The notes: generated by a model from the letters alone, not told the origin. A stretch of 64,000 bases of DNA from JAFDCJ01 sp964527835 (GCA_964527835.1 CAZGNV010000015.1:1-64000), one strand, 5' to 3'. Positions 51,833 through 60,502 are shown, counted from the stretch's first letter. Made by a program: numbers and translations.

Positions 51833-52684
51833 ATGGATGTAATTGAAAATCCCGGTCGACCTGAAGGGCAGAAGGCGTCCGGGCGCGGGAATGCCGGGCT
51901 CCCGGAAGAGGCTTTCGCAATTGCCATTGGCGACCACTCGGGTTCCCGCATTGAGGCTCCCCGGCCGCTCTATCAGAAGGTAAAAAATTTTATTGAAGAT
52001 AAAATCGCTTCCGGGCACTGGCCGCCGGACAGCCGGATACCTTCGGAAAACGAACTGGTGCGAACCCTGGGGGTTTCTCGGATGACGGCCAATCGCGCGC
52101 TGCGCGAACTTGCCGCCGAGGGGCAGCTGGTGCGCCTGCAGGGGGTGGGCACCTTTGTGGCCCCGCGCAAGCCCCAATCGGCCCTGCTGGAAATCAGAAG
52201 CATTGCCGATGAAATCAGGCAACGCGGCGGGGTTCACAGCTGCGAGATTTTACTGCTCAAGGCGGAAAAAGCCCCGGCGGACATCGCGCTGAAGATGGGG
52301 GTTGCCGCCGGCAGCCCGGTTTATCATTCCATCATGGTGCACCGGGACCGGGGCGTGCCCATCCAGCTGGCGGATCGCTACGTCAACCCGGCGGTGGCCC
52401 CGGGTTACCTGGAACAGGACTTTGCCGCGCTGACCCCCAGTGAGTACCTGTGCCGGGTGGCGCCGGTTGCCGAGGTCGAACATGTCATCGAAGCCATTTT
52501 GCCGGACCGGCGGATGCGGAAGGTTCTCAAGATCAAAGCCGGTGATCCCTGTCTGGTATTGTACCGCACCACCTGGAGCCGCGGCGTGGTGGCCACCGTC
52601 AACCGGCTCGTGTATCCCGGCAGCCGTCATCGCATCGGGGGACGCTTTAGGCCGTCATCATCCGCGCATCCCGTTATCGTGTAA
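51833..52684 (+). CDS. hutC: HutC-type GntR repressor
   Basis: A 283-residue GntR/HutC regulator. A 40-residue leader precedes the winged helix (PLYQKVKNFIEDKI, PSENELVRTLGVSRMTANRAL, GVGTFVA), followed by a UTRA effector domain. The end RHRIGGRF is typical of histidine-utilisation repressors. The nearby palindrome fits its known site, and hutH and hutUI in the same locus support the assignment. HutC members respond to urocanate. The start at 51833 has GGAG 10 bases upstream, and the leader is unusually long, so a downstream start is possible. Confidence 0.9.
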   Translation: MDVIENPGRPEGQKASGRGNAGLPEEAFAIAIGDHSGSRIEAPRPLYQKVKNFIEDKIASGHWPPDSRIPSENELVRTLGVSRMTANRALRELAAEGQLVRLQGVGTFVAPRKPQSALLEIRSIADEIRQRGGVHSCEILLLKAEKAPADIALKMGVAAGSPVYHSIMVHRDRGVPIQLADRYVNPAVAPGYLEQDFAALTPSEYLCRVAPVAEVEHVIEAILPDRRMRKVLKIKAGDPCLVLYRTTWSRGVVATVNRLVYPGSRHRIGGRFRPSSSAHPVIV

Positions 52685-52736
52685 TCCCTGAATTTTGCAA
52701 GGAGTCCTGTAAACCTGATGGAGGGCAAATTCGGAT

Positions 52737-54185
52737 ATGGCATCATCGACCCTGGTTGATATTTTGCTGATTCTGCAGGCCGTGCTGGCGGTCGGCGTCA
52801 TTGTGTTTACCCTTGGTTTTGCCGCCACAAGTCTCAAAGAACGCGAATTGCGGGCCGCCTGGATGGCAGGGGCAATTTGTCTTGCTTTGCTGATCGTCGA
52901 AGCGGGCATTTATTTTCTGTATCAAGCCGGTATTTGGGCGACCCGTCCGGGAGTTGCCTTTTTGCTGGCAGGCTCGGGGGCCGCTGCCGCCGGTATCTAT
53001 TTGCTGGTCCGGCGCACCGACCCCCATGCCGAGGCGCTCAAAGGCGTTGAGGGATACATTGCCGGGGAGGTCAAACGTTTTGATGAGCGTGAGCAGGTTT
53101 TTGCCCGGGATCGTGCCATCCGGCCGGGGACTGATGACTACACCGAGTTTTACCGCACCCACCCGCACCTGGAGGAGGTGGACGCCAAGCGCCGGTCTGC
53201 CGGTGGAATCCTGGGAAGTGCCGGGACCATCGATCGACCTTGCGAGGCGCCCAACGTTTCGGCCATGCTGGCCGCTTTTTCGGTTCCGCCCCATTTCGGG
53301 CGGCCTGCAAGCTTTCAGCCTGAATCCCAGCGGGCCGGCGGCGGGCGGCTGGAAATCAGCCCCGCGGAAGCCACCCGGCGGGTCAAGGGATTTGCCCGCC
53401 ATCTCGGCGCCGGCCTGGTAGGGGTGACCCGGACCAACCCGCTGTGGGTGTATGCGTGCCGCGGGGAGATTTTTTTCGACCAGTGGGATCAGTGGGGCCA
53501 GGAGATCGCCGTGCAGCACCCCCACACCGTTGTTTTTGCCGTGCCCATGGACTGGGAGATGGTCGCCACCGCCCCCCACACCCCCAGCGTGGTGGAAAGT
53601 GCCCTGAGCTACTCCCGGGGCGCCTGGATAGCCACCCAGCTGGCCGCCTATATCGCCAACCTGGGCTATTCGGCGACCGCCAACCACAGCCGCCATTATG
53701 ACCTTTTACTGGTGCCGGCCGCCGTGGATGCGGGCCTGGGAGAGCTGGGCCGTTTCGGCTACCTGATCACCCGGAAGCTGGGGCCGCTGGTGCGGATTTT
53801 TGCAGTCACCACCGATTTGCCCCTGGTGGCCGATCGCCCCGTGGATATCGGCGTGCAGGATTTTTGCAGGGTGTGCAAGAAGTGTGCGCGCTGCTGTCCT
53901 TCGCATTCCATCCCCGAGGAGGATAAAAAAGAGGTCAACGGCACCCTGCGCTGGAAGCTCAATGCCGAGACCTGTTTTGCTTACTGGGCCAAGGTGGGCA
54001 CCGACTGCAATATCTGCATGCGGGTGTGTCCCTGGAGCCACCCGCGCACCTTTCCCCACCGGGTGGTGATTTCCCTGGTGGTGCGCAACCACTGGGCCCG
54101 CCGGCTGTTTTTTTACATGGATGATATTTTTTATGGTAAAAAACCGAGGCCCAAAGCGGCGCCCAAATGGGCGCAGTATAATTGA
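52737..54185 (+). CDS. Membrane-anchored RdhA-like reductive dehalogenase homologue
   Basis: A 482-residue RdhA-superfamily protein with three N-terminal transmembrane helices (about 7-29, 41-63, 71-91) in place of the Tat signal and separate RdhB anchor of classical respiratory enzymes. The catalytic part has the RdhA core (SYSRGAWIATQLAAYIANLGY, DAGLGELGRFGYLI), then 4Fe-4S sets C377, C380, C383, C387 and C413, C424, C427, C431 (CRVCKKCARCCP; TDCNICMRVCPW), and the tail DDIFYGKKPRPKAAPKW typical of RdhA C-termini. With odd spans, the catalytic domain may face the periplasm or cytoplasm; the +/- charge bias was not resolved. It lies between hutC and hutH, so histidine-regulon control is likely. 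RdhA homologues with N-terminal helices are known from marine Desulfobacterota but have little functional data. Confidence 0.85.
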   Translation: MASSTLVDILLILQAVLAVGVIVFTLGFAATSLKERELRAAWMAGAICLALLIVEAGIYFLYQAGIWATRPGVAFLLAGSGAAAAGIYLLVRRTDPHAEALKGVEGYIAGEVKRFDEREQVFARDRAIRPGTDDYTEFYRTHPHLEEVDAKRRSAGGILGSAGTIDRPCEAPNVSAMLAAFSVPPHFGRPASFQPESQRAGGGRLEISPAEATRRVKGFARHLGAGLVGVTRTNPLWVYACRGEIFFDQWDQWGQEIAVQHPHTVVFAVPMDWEMVATAPHTPSVVESALSYSRGAWIATQLAAYIANLGYSATANHSRHYDLLLVPAAVDAGLGELGRFGYLITRKLGPLVRIFAVTTDLPLVADRPVDIGVQDFCRVCKKCARCCPSHSIPEEDKKEVNGTLRWKLNAETCFAYWAKVGTDCNICMRVCPWSHPRTFPHRVVISLVVRNHWARRLFFYMDDIFYGKKPRPKAAPKWAQYN

Positions 54186-54202
54186 CGAAGGGATTTTCCA
54201 AG

Positions 54203-54796
54203 ATGCGCCGACAACACAGTGAAGTAACGGACCGCCAGGAAATTCAACGCATTTTATCATTGACCAATATCGGGCGGCTGGCGACCAACGGCAAAGACGG
54301 CTACCCCTACATTACGCCGGTCAATTTCGTCAGCTTCAATGGCAACATTTATTTTCATTGCGCCCCCAAAGGAGAGAAGCTGGACAACCTGCTGCGCGAT
54401 GCCCGGGTGTGCTTTGAAGTCGATGTGCCCCTTGCCTACCTGGATGTTGACTTGGACCCCACGCGGCCCGTCTGCCACCTGCACCAGTTCTACCACTGCG
54501 TGATCATTCGCGGCACGGCCCATGTTGTCGAGGATCGGGCCAAAAAGCTGACCGCTCTCAACAGACTGATCGCCAAACATGAAAAAGGGCGGGGTTTTGA
54601 TCCAGTGACCGCAGACATGCCGGGGTTCAGGGCCTGCAAGGTCATCGAAATCAAGCCGGAGTCCTGTACAGCCAAAAGCGATCTGGGACAAAACAAGCCC
54701 GCCGAAGAGCGGCAGGCGATTATGCGTTACCTGCGCAAACGCGGCCGGCCGCAAGACCGGGAAACAGTGGCCGCTATGAATGGAAATTCAACATGA
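54203..54796 (+). CDS. PPOX/FMN-binding split-barrel protein (NimA-like)
   Basis: A 197-residue pyridoxamine-5'-phosphate-oxidase-like flavoprotein. Recognisable stretches: ILSLTNIGRLATNGKDGYPYITPVNFV, IYFHCAPKGEKLDNLLRD and HQFYHCVIIRGTAHVVED. Members bind FMN, heme or F420 and reduce small molecules; NimA-type members reduce nitroimidazoles, interesting beside an imidazole pathway, though this is only suggestive. The start is the ATG at 54203; a TTG at 54182 would overlap the RdhA stop. It forms an operon with the RdhA-like and DUF3786 genes. Confidence 0.82.
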   Translation: MRRQHSEVTDRQEIQRILSLTNIGRLATNGKDGYPYITPVNFVSFNGNIYFHCAPKGEKLDNLLRDARVCFEVDVPLAYLDVDLDPTRPVCHLHQFYHCVIIRGTAHVVEDRAKKLTALNRLIAKHEKGRGFDPVTADMPGFRACKVIEIKPESCTAKSDLGQNKPAEERQAIMRYLRKRGRPQDRETVAAMNGNST

Positions 54797-54849
54797 AACT
54801 GAATATCAGGGTCAAGACGGCTTACCGCATCGTGGAAGAAAAATCCTGA
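54793..54849 (+). CDS. Possible 18-residue micro-ORF
   Basis: ATG at 54793 overlaps the stop of the flavoprotein gene (ATGA) and encodes an 18-residue basic-acidic peptide starting MKLNIRVKTAYR and ending before TGA at 54847. The start-stop overlap suits translational coupling to the next gene, but no conservation can be judged. Confidence 0.3.
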   Translation: MKLNIRVKTAYRIVEEKS

Positions 54850-54855
54850 CTGGCA

Positions 54856-55467
54856 ATGGAAACATTTGAGCGCACATACAGGCAATATCTTATCGAGCTG
54901 GAACAGATTGATCTGGTTCTGCGCGCAGAAGCATTGCAGCTGCAACTCGAGTCCGGCCGAATCGTGGTCCCTTTTTTCGGCCGTCCCCATTACATTGCCA
55001 GACAGGGCGTTGTTGATTCTGACGGCCAGGCGCCGACACCGGCGGTGGCAACCGTGCTGTTGAGCTATGTGCTTCGCAATGAGCGGGTCCATCCCCCGGC
55101 AGAGGAAAAAATATCGTTCCGGGATTTCAAGGGGGCCGGACCCCTTGTGACCAGTTTTGCCAATAATACCAACCATCTCATCGAGCACACATTTTCAGGC
55201 CGCCAGACATTGCTGGAAGCGGCCTGCCGGGAGTTTGGCGGGCAACCGGCGGCGGCCGGTTCCCTGTCCATGGACTTGCACATGCAGTTTGAAGCCCTGC
55301 CCCGGGTGCCGCTGTATCTGGGTTTCAACGATCAGGACGAGGATTTTCCCGCCCAGTGTAACCTGCTGTTTGAAAAAACAGCCGAACAATACCTGGACGG
55401 CAAAAGCCTTTTTGTGCTGGGGACCTTCCTCGCCGGGGGATTGATCACGTCGCTTGAAAAGGCCTGA
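54856..55467 (+). CDS. DUF3786-family protein
   Basis: A 203-residue soluble protein recognised as DUF3786. Conserved-looking parts are FFGRPHYIARQGV, SYVLRN, ISFRDFKGAGPLVTSFANNTN, the central PLYLGFNDQDEDFPAQCNLLFE and the end LFVLGTFLAGGLI. The family is common in anaerobes beside iron-sulfur and corrinoid proteins; its function is not established. Placement between the RdhA-like operon and hutH suggests it serves one of the metallo-enzymes here. The ATG at 54856 lacks a strong RBS, consistent with coupling from upstream. Confidence 0.75.
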   Translation: METFERTYRQYLIELEQIDLVLRAEALQLQLESGRIVVPFFGRPHYIARQGVVDSDGQAPTPAVATVLLSYVLRNERVHPPAEEKISFRDFKGAGPLVTSFANNTNHLIEHTFSGRQTLLEAACREFGGQPAAAGSLSMDLHMQFEALPRVPLYLGFNDQDEDFPAQCNLLFEKTAEQYLDGKSLFVLGTFLAGGLITSLEKA

Positions 55468-55503
55468 AGGCCCGGCAGGCAGGATGAAAAGGAGATAGGG
55501 TTC

Positions 55504-57033
55504 ATGAAAACATTCGCGCTCGGCTATGAGGGTCTGACGCTGGAAAACCTGACATCCATCGCCAGGGACGGCGCCGGGGTGAAACTGACCCGCAAGGCGG
55601 TCCAACGGATTCGAAAAACCCGCCACCTGGTGGAAAGCTGGGTGGAAAACGGGAAAACCATCTATGGGATCACCACCGGCTTCGGAGCCTTGAGTGATGT
55701 GGCCATATCGAAAAAGGACACCCGCCGGCTGCAGCAAAATGTTCTCATGAGCCATGCGGCCGGGGTGGGCGATCCGCTCGATGAGCCGACCGTGCGCGCC
55801 GTGATGGCGCTGCGCATCAAGGATCTGGCCCGGGGCCATTCCGGCATCCGCCTGCAGACCGTCGAACAGCTGGCGGCGCTGCTCAACGCGGGGGTCTGTC
55901 CGGTGATTCCCCGGCAGGGATCAGTGGGTGCCAGTGGGGACCTGGCCCCCCTGGCCCATCTGGCGCTGGTGTTGATCGGCCGGGGGGAAGCTTTTTATAG
56001 GGGCCGCAAGATGTCCGGCTCCCGGGCACTTAAAGCCTGCGGCCTGTCCCCCATCCGGCTGGAATCCGGCGAGGGGCTGGCCCTGGTCAACGGCACCCAG
56101 GTGATGACCGCCATCGGGGCGCTGGCGGTTTACGATGCCCTGCACTTGTCGAAGATAACCGACATCGCTGCGGCCATGAGCCTTGAAGTGTTAATGGGCA
56201 GCCGGACCGAATTCGACCAGAAAATTCACCAAGTGCGACCGCACCCCGGCCAGGCGGCCTGTGCCGATAACATGGAGCGGCTGACGCGCAACAGCGAAAT
56301 CATCACTTCCCACCGGGACTGCTCCCGCGTCCAGGACGCCTATACCCTGCGCTGTTCGCCCCAGGTGCACGGCGCCACCAAGGATGCCGTCAATTATTGC
56401 CGCCGGGTGATCGAAACCGAGATGAACTCTTCCACCAACAACCCCTTGATATTCGCCGATTCCGGCGATTTTCTGCTGGGGGGCAACTTTCACGGCCAGC
56501 CGGTGGCCCTGGCGCTGGATTTTCTCGCCATGGCGACCGCCGAACTGGCCAACATCTCCGAGCGGCGCATCGAGCGGCTGGTCAACCCGAAGTTAAGCGG
56601 CCTGCCAGCGTTTCTGGTGGGCGACGGCGGTTTGAACTCCGGTTTCATGATCGCCCAGTATACGGCCGCGGCCCTGGTTTCGGAAAACAAGGTGCTGTGC
56701 CATCCGGCCAGCGTGGACTCCATCCCGACTTCGGCCAACAAGGAGGATCACGTCTCCATGGGCACCATCGCAGCGCGCCAGTGCCGGGAGATTATCGACA
56801 ATACGCAAAACGTGATTGCCATTGAACTGCTGTGCGCCGCCCAGGCCCTGGACCTGTTCACCAACCTCAAACCCGGTGAAGGGACCCTGGCGGCCTATCG
56901 CGTGATCCGCGAAGCCATCCCCCACCTGGACAAAGACCGCATCCTGTCGGCCGACATCACGGCCATGAAGGCGCTGATGGGCAGCGCAAAGATCACCGCT
57001 GCGGTGGAAAAAGCGGTGGGCGCACTGCTTTAG
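55504..57033 (+). CDS. hutH: Histidine ammonia-lyase
   Basis: A 509-residue HAL that converts L-histidine to urocanate and ammonia. The MIO-forming triad Ala143-Ser144-Gly145 is intact in GSVGASGDLAPLAH. Tyr54 (YGITTGFGAL) and His84 (MSHAAGVG), the selectivity His of HAL rather than PAL/TAL, are also present. AAGGAG precedes the ATG. It continues the hutC-driven run. It supplies urocanate, the presumed HutC inducer, for HutU on the opposite arm of the locus. HutH and HutU are thus on opposite sides of the regulatory centre. Confidence 0.95.
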   Translation: MKTFALGYEGLTLENLTSIARDGAGVKLTRKAVQRIRKTRHLVESWVENGKTIYGITTGFGALSDVAISKKDTRRLQQNVLMSHAAGVGDPLDEPTVRAVMALRIKDLARGHSGIRLQTVEQLAALLNAGVCPVIPRQGSVGASGDLAPLAHLALVLIGRGEAFYRGRKMSGSRALKACGLSPIRLESGEGLALVNGTQVMTAIGALAVYDALHLSKITDIAAAMSLEVLMGSRTEFDQKIHQVRPHPGQAACADNMERLTRNSEIITSHRDCSRVQDAYTLRCSPQVHGATKDAVNYCRRVIETEMNSSTNNPLIFADSGDFLLGGNFHGQPVALALDFLAMATAELANISERRIERLVNPKLSGLPAFLVGDGGLNSGFMIAQYTAAALVSENKVLCHPASVDSIPTSANKEDHVSMGTIAARQCREIIDNTQNVIAIELLCAAQALDLFTNLKPGEGTLAAYRVIREAIPHLDKDRILSADITAMKALMGSAKITAAVEKAVGALL

Positions 57034-57061
57034 ACCGTCCGGGGTGTCAACGGCATCCTGC

Positions 57062-57090
57062 TTGACAGGTGCGGGTGGTTGTCCTATATT
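57062..57090 (+). promoter_or_regulatory. Sigma-70 promoter for AOR-mttB
   Basis: -35 TTGACA (57062-57067), spacer 17, -10 TATATT (57085-57090), 59 bases before the AOR start. A near-consensus pair, indicating that aor-mttB can be transcribed independently of the hut genes upstream. Confidence 0.75.
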
Positions 57091-57149
57091 GCCACGGCTT
57101 GAAACGGTTCCTTGTTTGTATAAAACCATAGGAAATAGCATCTGAGCGC

Positions 57150-59090
57150 ATGGACTTTTTTGGACGTATTCTGGACATTGATCTGGACACCCAAAGTTGG
57201 AAGCTAGCGCCTTTTGCGGAAGCGCTGTTTGACAGCTGCCTCGGGGGGCGCGGCTTCAATGTTGAGTTTCTTTACCACCGCCTGGCCCCCGGCGCGGATC
57301 CCCTGGGTGCTGAAAACACGCTCGTTTTTTCATGCGGCCTGCTGACCGGCACGGCTGCTCCGGCATCTTCCCGGCTGCATGTCAATGCCCGCTCGCCGCT
57401 GACCGGTCTGCTGGGAAGCTCCAATGTCGGCGGACGCTTCGGCACGGCACTGCACCGCTGCGGGATCCAGTCGCTGATCATCCGCGGCCGGGCCAAAAGC
57501 CCCGTTTATCTTTTCATCGGCGCCCAGCGCATTGAGCTTCGCAGTGCGCAATCCATCTGGGCGTTGGACACCCGCGACAGCCGGCAACAGCTGCAGCAAA
57601 CCCGCGGCAGTGAAAAATTAGAGATCATCACCATTGGTCCCGGCTCGCAAAACGGCTGTCTTTTCGGCTGTATCATGGCCGACGGAGGCCATGCGGCCGG
57701 ACGAACCGGCCTGGGGACTGTCATGGGCGCCAAAAACCTGAAGGCCATCGTGGTTGGAGGATCCTGGAAAAAAATACCGTCGCCATCACGCAGTGCCGGC
57801 CAGGGAGCCATCCGGCAATACGTGCGCCGGATAAAAAATTCGGCCAACTTCCGGACAACTTCTATTTACGGGGGCGCCGGTGACGTCCAGTGGGCCGACG
57901 ATCTGGGAATTCTGGCCACCCGCAACTTCCGGCAGAACCATTTCGAAGCGGTTGCGAACATTGACGGCCGTAAACTGACCAACAATGTCAAACGCCGGCA
58001 TGGCTGTCCCCGCTGCCCGATCCAGTGCAAGGCCGAGCTTGAATTTTCCACCGGCAGATTAAAAGGGCTCAAAACCGTCCGGCCTGAGTTTGAACCCATG
58101 CTGGCCCTGGGCGCCCGGTGCGGTCTTGACGATCTCGAAACCCTGATTTACCTCGACAATCTGTGCTCATCGCTGGGCATTGACAGCATCTCCGCGGGAG
58201 GGGTGATTGCCTTTGCCATGGACCTTTATGAGCGTGGCATCATCGGCCCTGAAGATACGCAAGGGTTGGATCTCGACTGGGGCAACGGGCAGGCCATGGA
58301 AACCCTGATCCGACAGATGGCATACGGTGAAGGCTTCGGTGCTGTTTTGGGCCAGGGGGTGCGCCGCGCCGCCCGGATCATCGGGGGCGGTGCGCAGCAA
58401 TATGCCTTTCACGTCAAAGGGCTCGAACTGGCCGGCTATCATCCCAACAACATCATGGGCACCGCCCTGGGATACGCGGTGGCCACCCGCGGTGCGGATT
58501 TTAACGATGTTTACGCTTGCCTGGAATACAGGTGGCCGCCGGAAAAGGCGGCCAAGGAATTCGGAACCCGCCGGGCCGTTGACCTTGATTCCATTCACGG
58601 CAAAGCCGGCCTTGTGCGCCGGGCCATGATTGTCAGCACCGTCCTGGACTGCCTGGGACTGTGCAAGGTGCCGGCGCTTTGTCTCATTGGCACCTATGAC
58701 CTGGCCGGTGAGGCCCAGCTGGTCTCCGCCCTCACCGGTCGGGCGATCAGCGCTTCCCGCCTGTTTGAAATCGGCGAAAGGATTCTCAACCTGGAACGGC
58801 TGTTTAACCTGGAGCACGGTGCCGGCAGGGCGGACGACTGCCTGCCGGAGATGTTTTTCGAAAAGGATTACAGCACCGGCAAACCGCCCTCCAAACCCCA
58901 CGGGTGGATGGAACCCATGATACAGGAGTTTTACAGCCTCATGGGCTGGGATGAACAGGGCCGGCCGACGACGGAAAAAATGGCGCAGCTCAATATTTTA
59001 CCGGCGGCGTCGAGAGAGTGTGACTCCGCTGCCGGGCCCCGTGGCGTTATGAAAGGATCCCCATGGCAGACATCGACGAAATTGCGATGA
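57150..59090 (+). CDS. Tungsten-type aldehyde:ferredoxin oxidoreductase
   Basis: A 646-residue AOR-family enzyme. The 4Fe-4S ligands C286, C289 and C293 (CPRCPIQC) and C505 in DCLGLC are all present, and the N-terminal pterin-binding domain shows GGRGFNVEFLY and RSPLTGLLGSSNVGG. It oxidises an aldehyde to an acid with ferredoxin, and reverse reduction is known. No partner Fe-S subunit is adjacent. It overlaps mttB by 28 bases, so the two enzymes probably act in one route. The substrate is unknown. Confidence 0.9.
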   Translation: MDFFGRILDIDLDTQSWKLAPFAEALFDSCLGGRGFNVEFLYHRLAPGADPLGAENTLVFSCGLLTGTAAPASSRLHVNARSPLTGLLGSSNVGGRFGTALHRCGIQSLIIRGRAKSPVYLFIGAQRIELRSAQSIWALDTRDSRQQLQQTRGSEKLEIITIGPGSQNGCLFGCIMADGGHAAGRTGLGTVMGAKNLKAIVVGGSWKKIPSPSRSAGQGAIRQYVRRIKNSANFRTTSIYGGAGDVQWADDLGILATRNFRQNHFEAVANIDGRKLTNNVKRRHGCPRCPIQCKAELEFSTGRLKGLKTVRPEFEPMLALGARCGLDDLETLIYLDNLCSSLGIDSISAGGVIAFAMDLYERGIIGPEDTQGLDLDWGNGQAMETLIRQMAYGEGFGAVLGQGVRRAARIIGGGAQQYAFHVKGLELAGYHPNNIMGTALGYAVATRGADFNDVYACLEYRWPPEKAAKEFGTRRAVDLDSIHGKAGLVRRAMIVSTVLDCLGLCKVPALCLIGTYDLAGEAQLVSALTGRAISASRLFEIGERILNLERLFNLEHGAGRADDCLPEMFFEKDYSTGKPPSKPHGWMEPMIQEFYSLMGWDEQGRPTTEKMAQLNILPAASRECDSAAGPRGVMKGSPWQTSTKLR

Positions 59091-60502
59091 GACCCCGGCT
59101 GTCTTTTTTGTCCGCCCAGGACAAGGAAAAAATTCACCGCGCGGTTTTCAGGATCCTGGGCGAGGTCGGAATGAAAATCCTGCACGACGAAGCCCTGGAA
59201 CTCTTAACGGCTGCCGGCTGTACGGCCGCTGAAGACCGGATGGTGAAAATACCGGCTGGGCTGGTCCGGCAGGCCATTGACAGCGCGCCGGAGCGCATCG
59301 CGGTTTTCGACCGGCATGGGGCCCAGGTCATGGATCTGGGCGGGCGGCGGTCCTATTTCGGCACCGGCTCGGATCTTATTTATGCGTTCGACTCAAAGAC
59401 CATGCAGCGGCATCCGTGCATGCTGGACGACGTGGCCCGGGCGGCCCGGGTGGCCGATGCGCTGCCCAATATCGATTTTATCATGTCGTTTGCCCACCCG
59501 TCGGATTTGCCTGCCAGGCGGGCCTACCTGATGAGCTTCCAGGCCATGGCTGCCAACAGCTCCAAACCCATCGTGTGCACGGCGGCCGGGCGTGAGGACC
59601 TCAGCCGGATGTGGCAAATCGCTGCCATCCTGCGAAACGGGGAAGATGAACTGCGGTCCAAACCGTACATCATCTATTACGGCGAACCGATCAGCCCTCT
59701 CAAGTTTTCCGCCGAAAGCCTGGACAAACTGCTGTTTTGCGCCGAAAAGTCCATGCCCGTGATTTATTCGCCGGCCCCGATTGCCGGGTCCACCGCCCCC
59801 ATGACCATTGCCGGCCACGTGGCCCAGGGGCTGGCGGAATGCTTTTGCGGCCTGGTCATCCACCAGCTGAAATCAAAGGGAGCGCCTTTTATCATGGGCA
59901 TGGGCCCGGCGGTCCTGGATATGTCCACCAGCCAGTGCTCTTATAACGCTCCGGAATATCTGCTGGCCTACATGGCCGTCGTGGAGATGAGCCATTATTA
60001 CAATTTGCCCAACTGGGGCTATGCCGGCACGAGCGACTCCCAGATTCCGGACGAACAGGCCAGCTTTGAAGGCGGGCTGCTGACCTTTTTGTCCCAGATG
60101 GCAGGCTCCAATCTCAATCACGATGTGGGCTACCTGGATTTTGGCCGCACCGGCAGCCTGGAGATGATCGTGATGATGGATGAAATCATTGATCAGGTGC
60201 GGCGGATTAGCCGGGGGATTCCGGTGGATGACGACACCCTGGCGGTGGATGTGATCCGGGAGGTGGGTTCGGAAAGCAATTTTCTCATCCAACCCCACAC
60301 CCTCAAGTACTTGCGGGCCACCCAGTGGCGCCCGGCACTGATCAGTCGTGCGGGCCATGAAGAATGGCAGGCGACCGGCTCCATGAGTTTGCTGGCGCGG
60401 GTGCAGAAAAAACTCGAGCAGATCCTGGCCGAACACCAGCCGGTGCCCATTGCTCCCGTCCAGGCGCAGCAAATTCACGCCCAGGTGGATCAGTTTAAGT
60501 GA
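59063..60502 (+). CDS. MttB-superfamily (non-pyrrolysine) corrinoid methyltransferase
   Basis: A 479-residue TIM-barrel methyltransferase of the trimethylamine methyltransferase (MttB) family. There is no in-frame amber codon, so it is of the non-Pyl group, whose known members (MtgB, MtpB, MtcB, MtyB types) demethylate quaternary amines such as glycine betaine, proline betaine, carnitine or gamma-butyrobetaine to a corrinoid protein. Conserved-looking parts are FGTGSDLIYAFDS, VCTAAGREDLSRMW and GHVAQGLAECFCGLVIHQ. The ATG at 59063 has AAGGA upstream; an ATG at 59087 would overlap the AOR stop as ATGA. No cognate corrinoid protein is in the window. The substrate may be a histidine betaine; this is a guess from context. 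Confidence 0.87.
   Translation: MADIDEIAMRPRLSFLSAQDKEKIHRAVFRILGEVGMKILHDEALELLTAAGCTAAEDRMVKIPAGLVRQAIDSAPERIAVFDRHGAQVMDLGGRRSYFGTGSDLIYAFDSKTMQRHPCMLDDVARAARVADALPNIDFIMSFAHPSDLPARRAYLMSFQAMAANSSKPIVCTAAGREDLSRMWQIAAILRNGEDELRSKPYIIYYGEPISPLKFSAESLDKLLFCAEKSMPVIYSPAPIAGSTAPMTIAGHVAQGLAECFCGLVIHQLKSKGAPFIMGMGPAVLDMSTSQCSYNAPEYLLAYMAVVEMSHYYNLPNWGYAGTSDSQIPDEQASFEGGLLTFLSQMAGSNLNHDVGYLDFGRTGSLEMIVMMDEIIDQVRRISRGIPVDDDTLAVDVIREVGSESNFLIQPHTLKYLRATQWRPALISRAGHEEWQATGSMSLLARVQKKLEQILAEHQPVPIAPVQAQQIHAQVDQFK

Noticed and set aside
59063..60502. Pyrrolysine-containing MttB
   Set aside because: The reading frame runs without an internal TAG, so it belongs to the non-pyrrolysine group.
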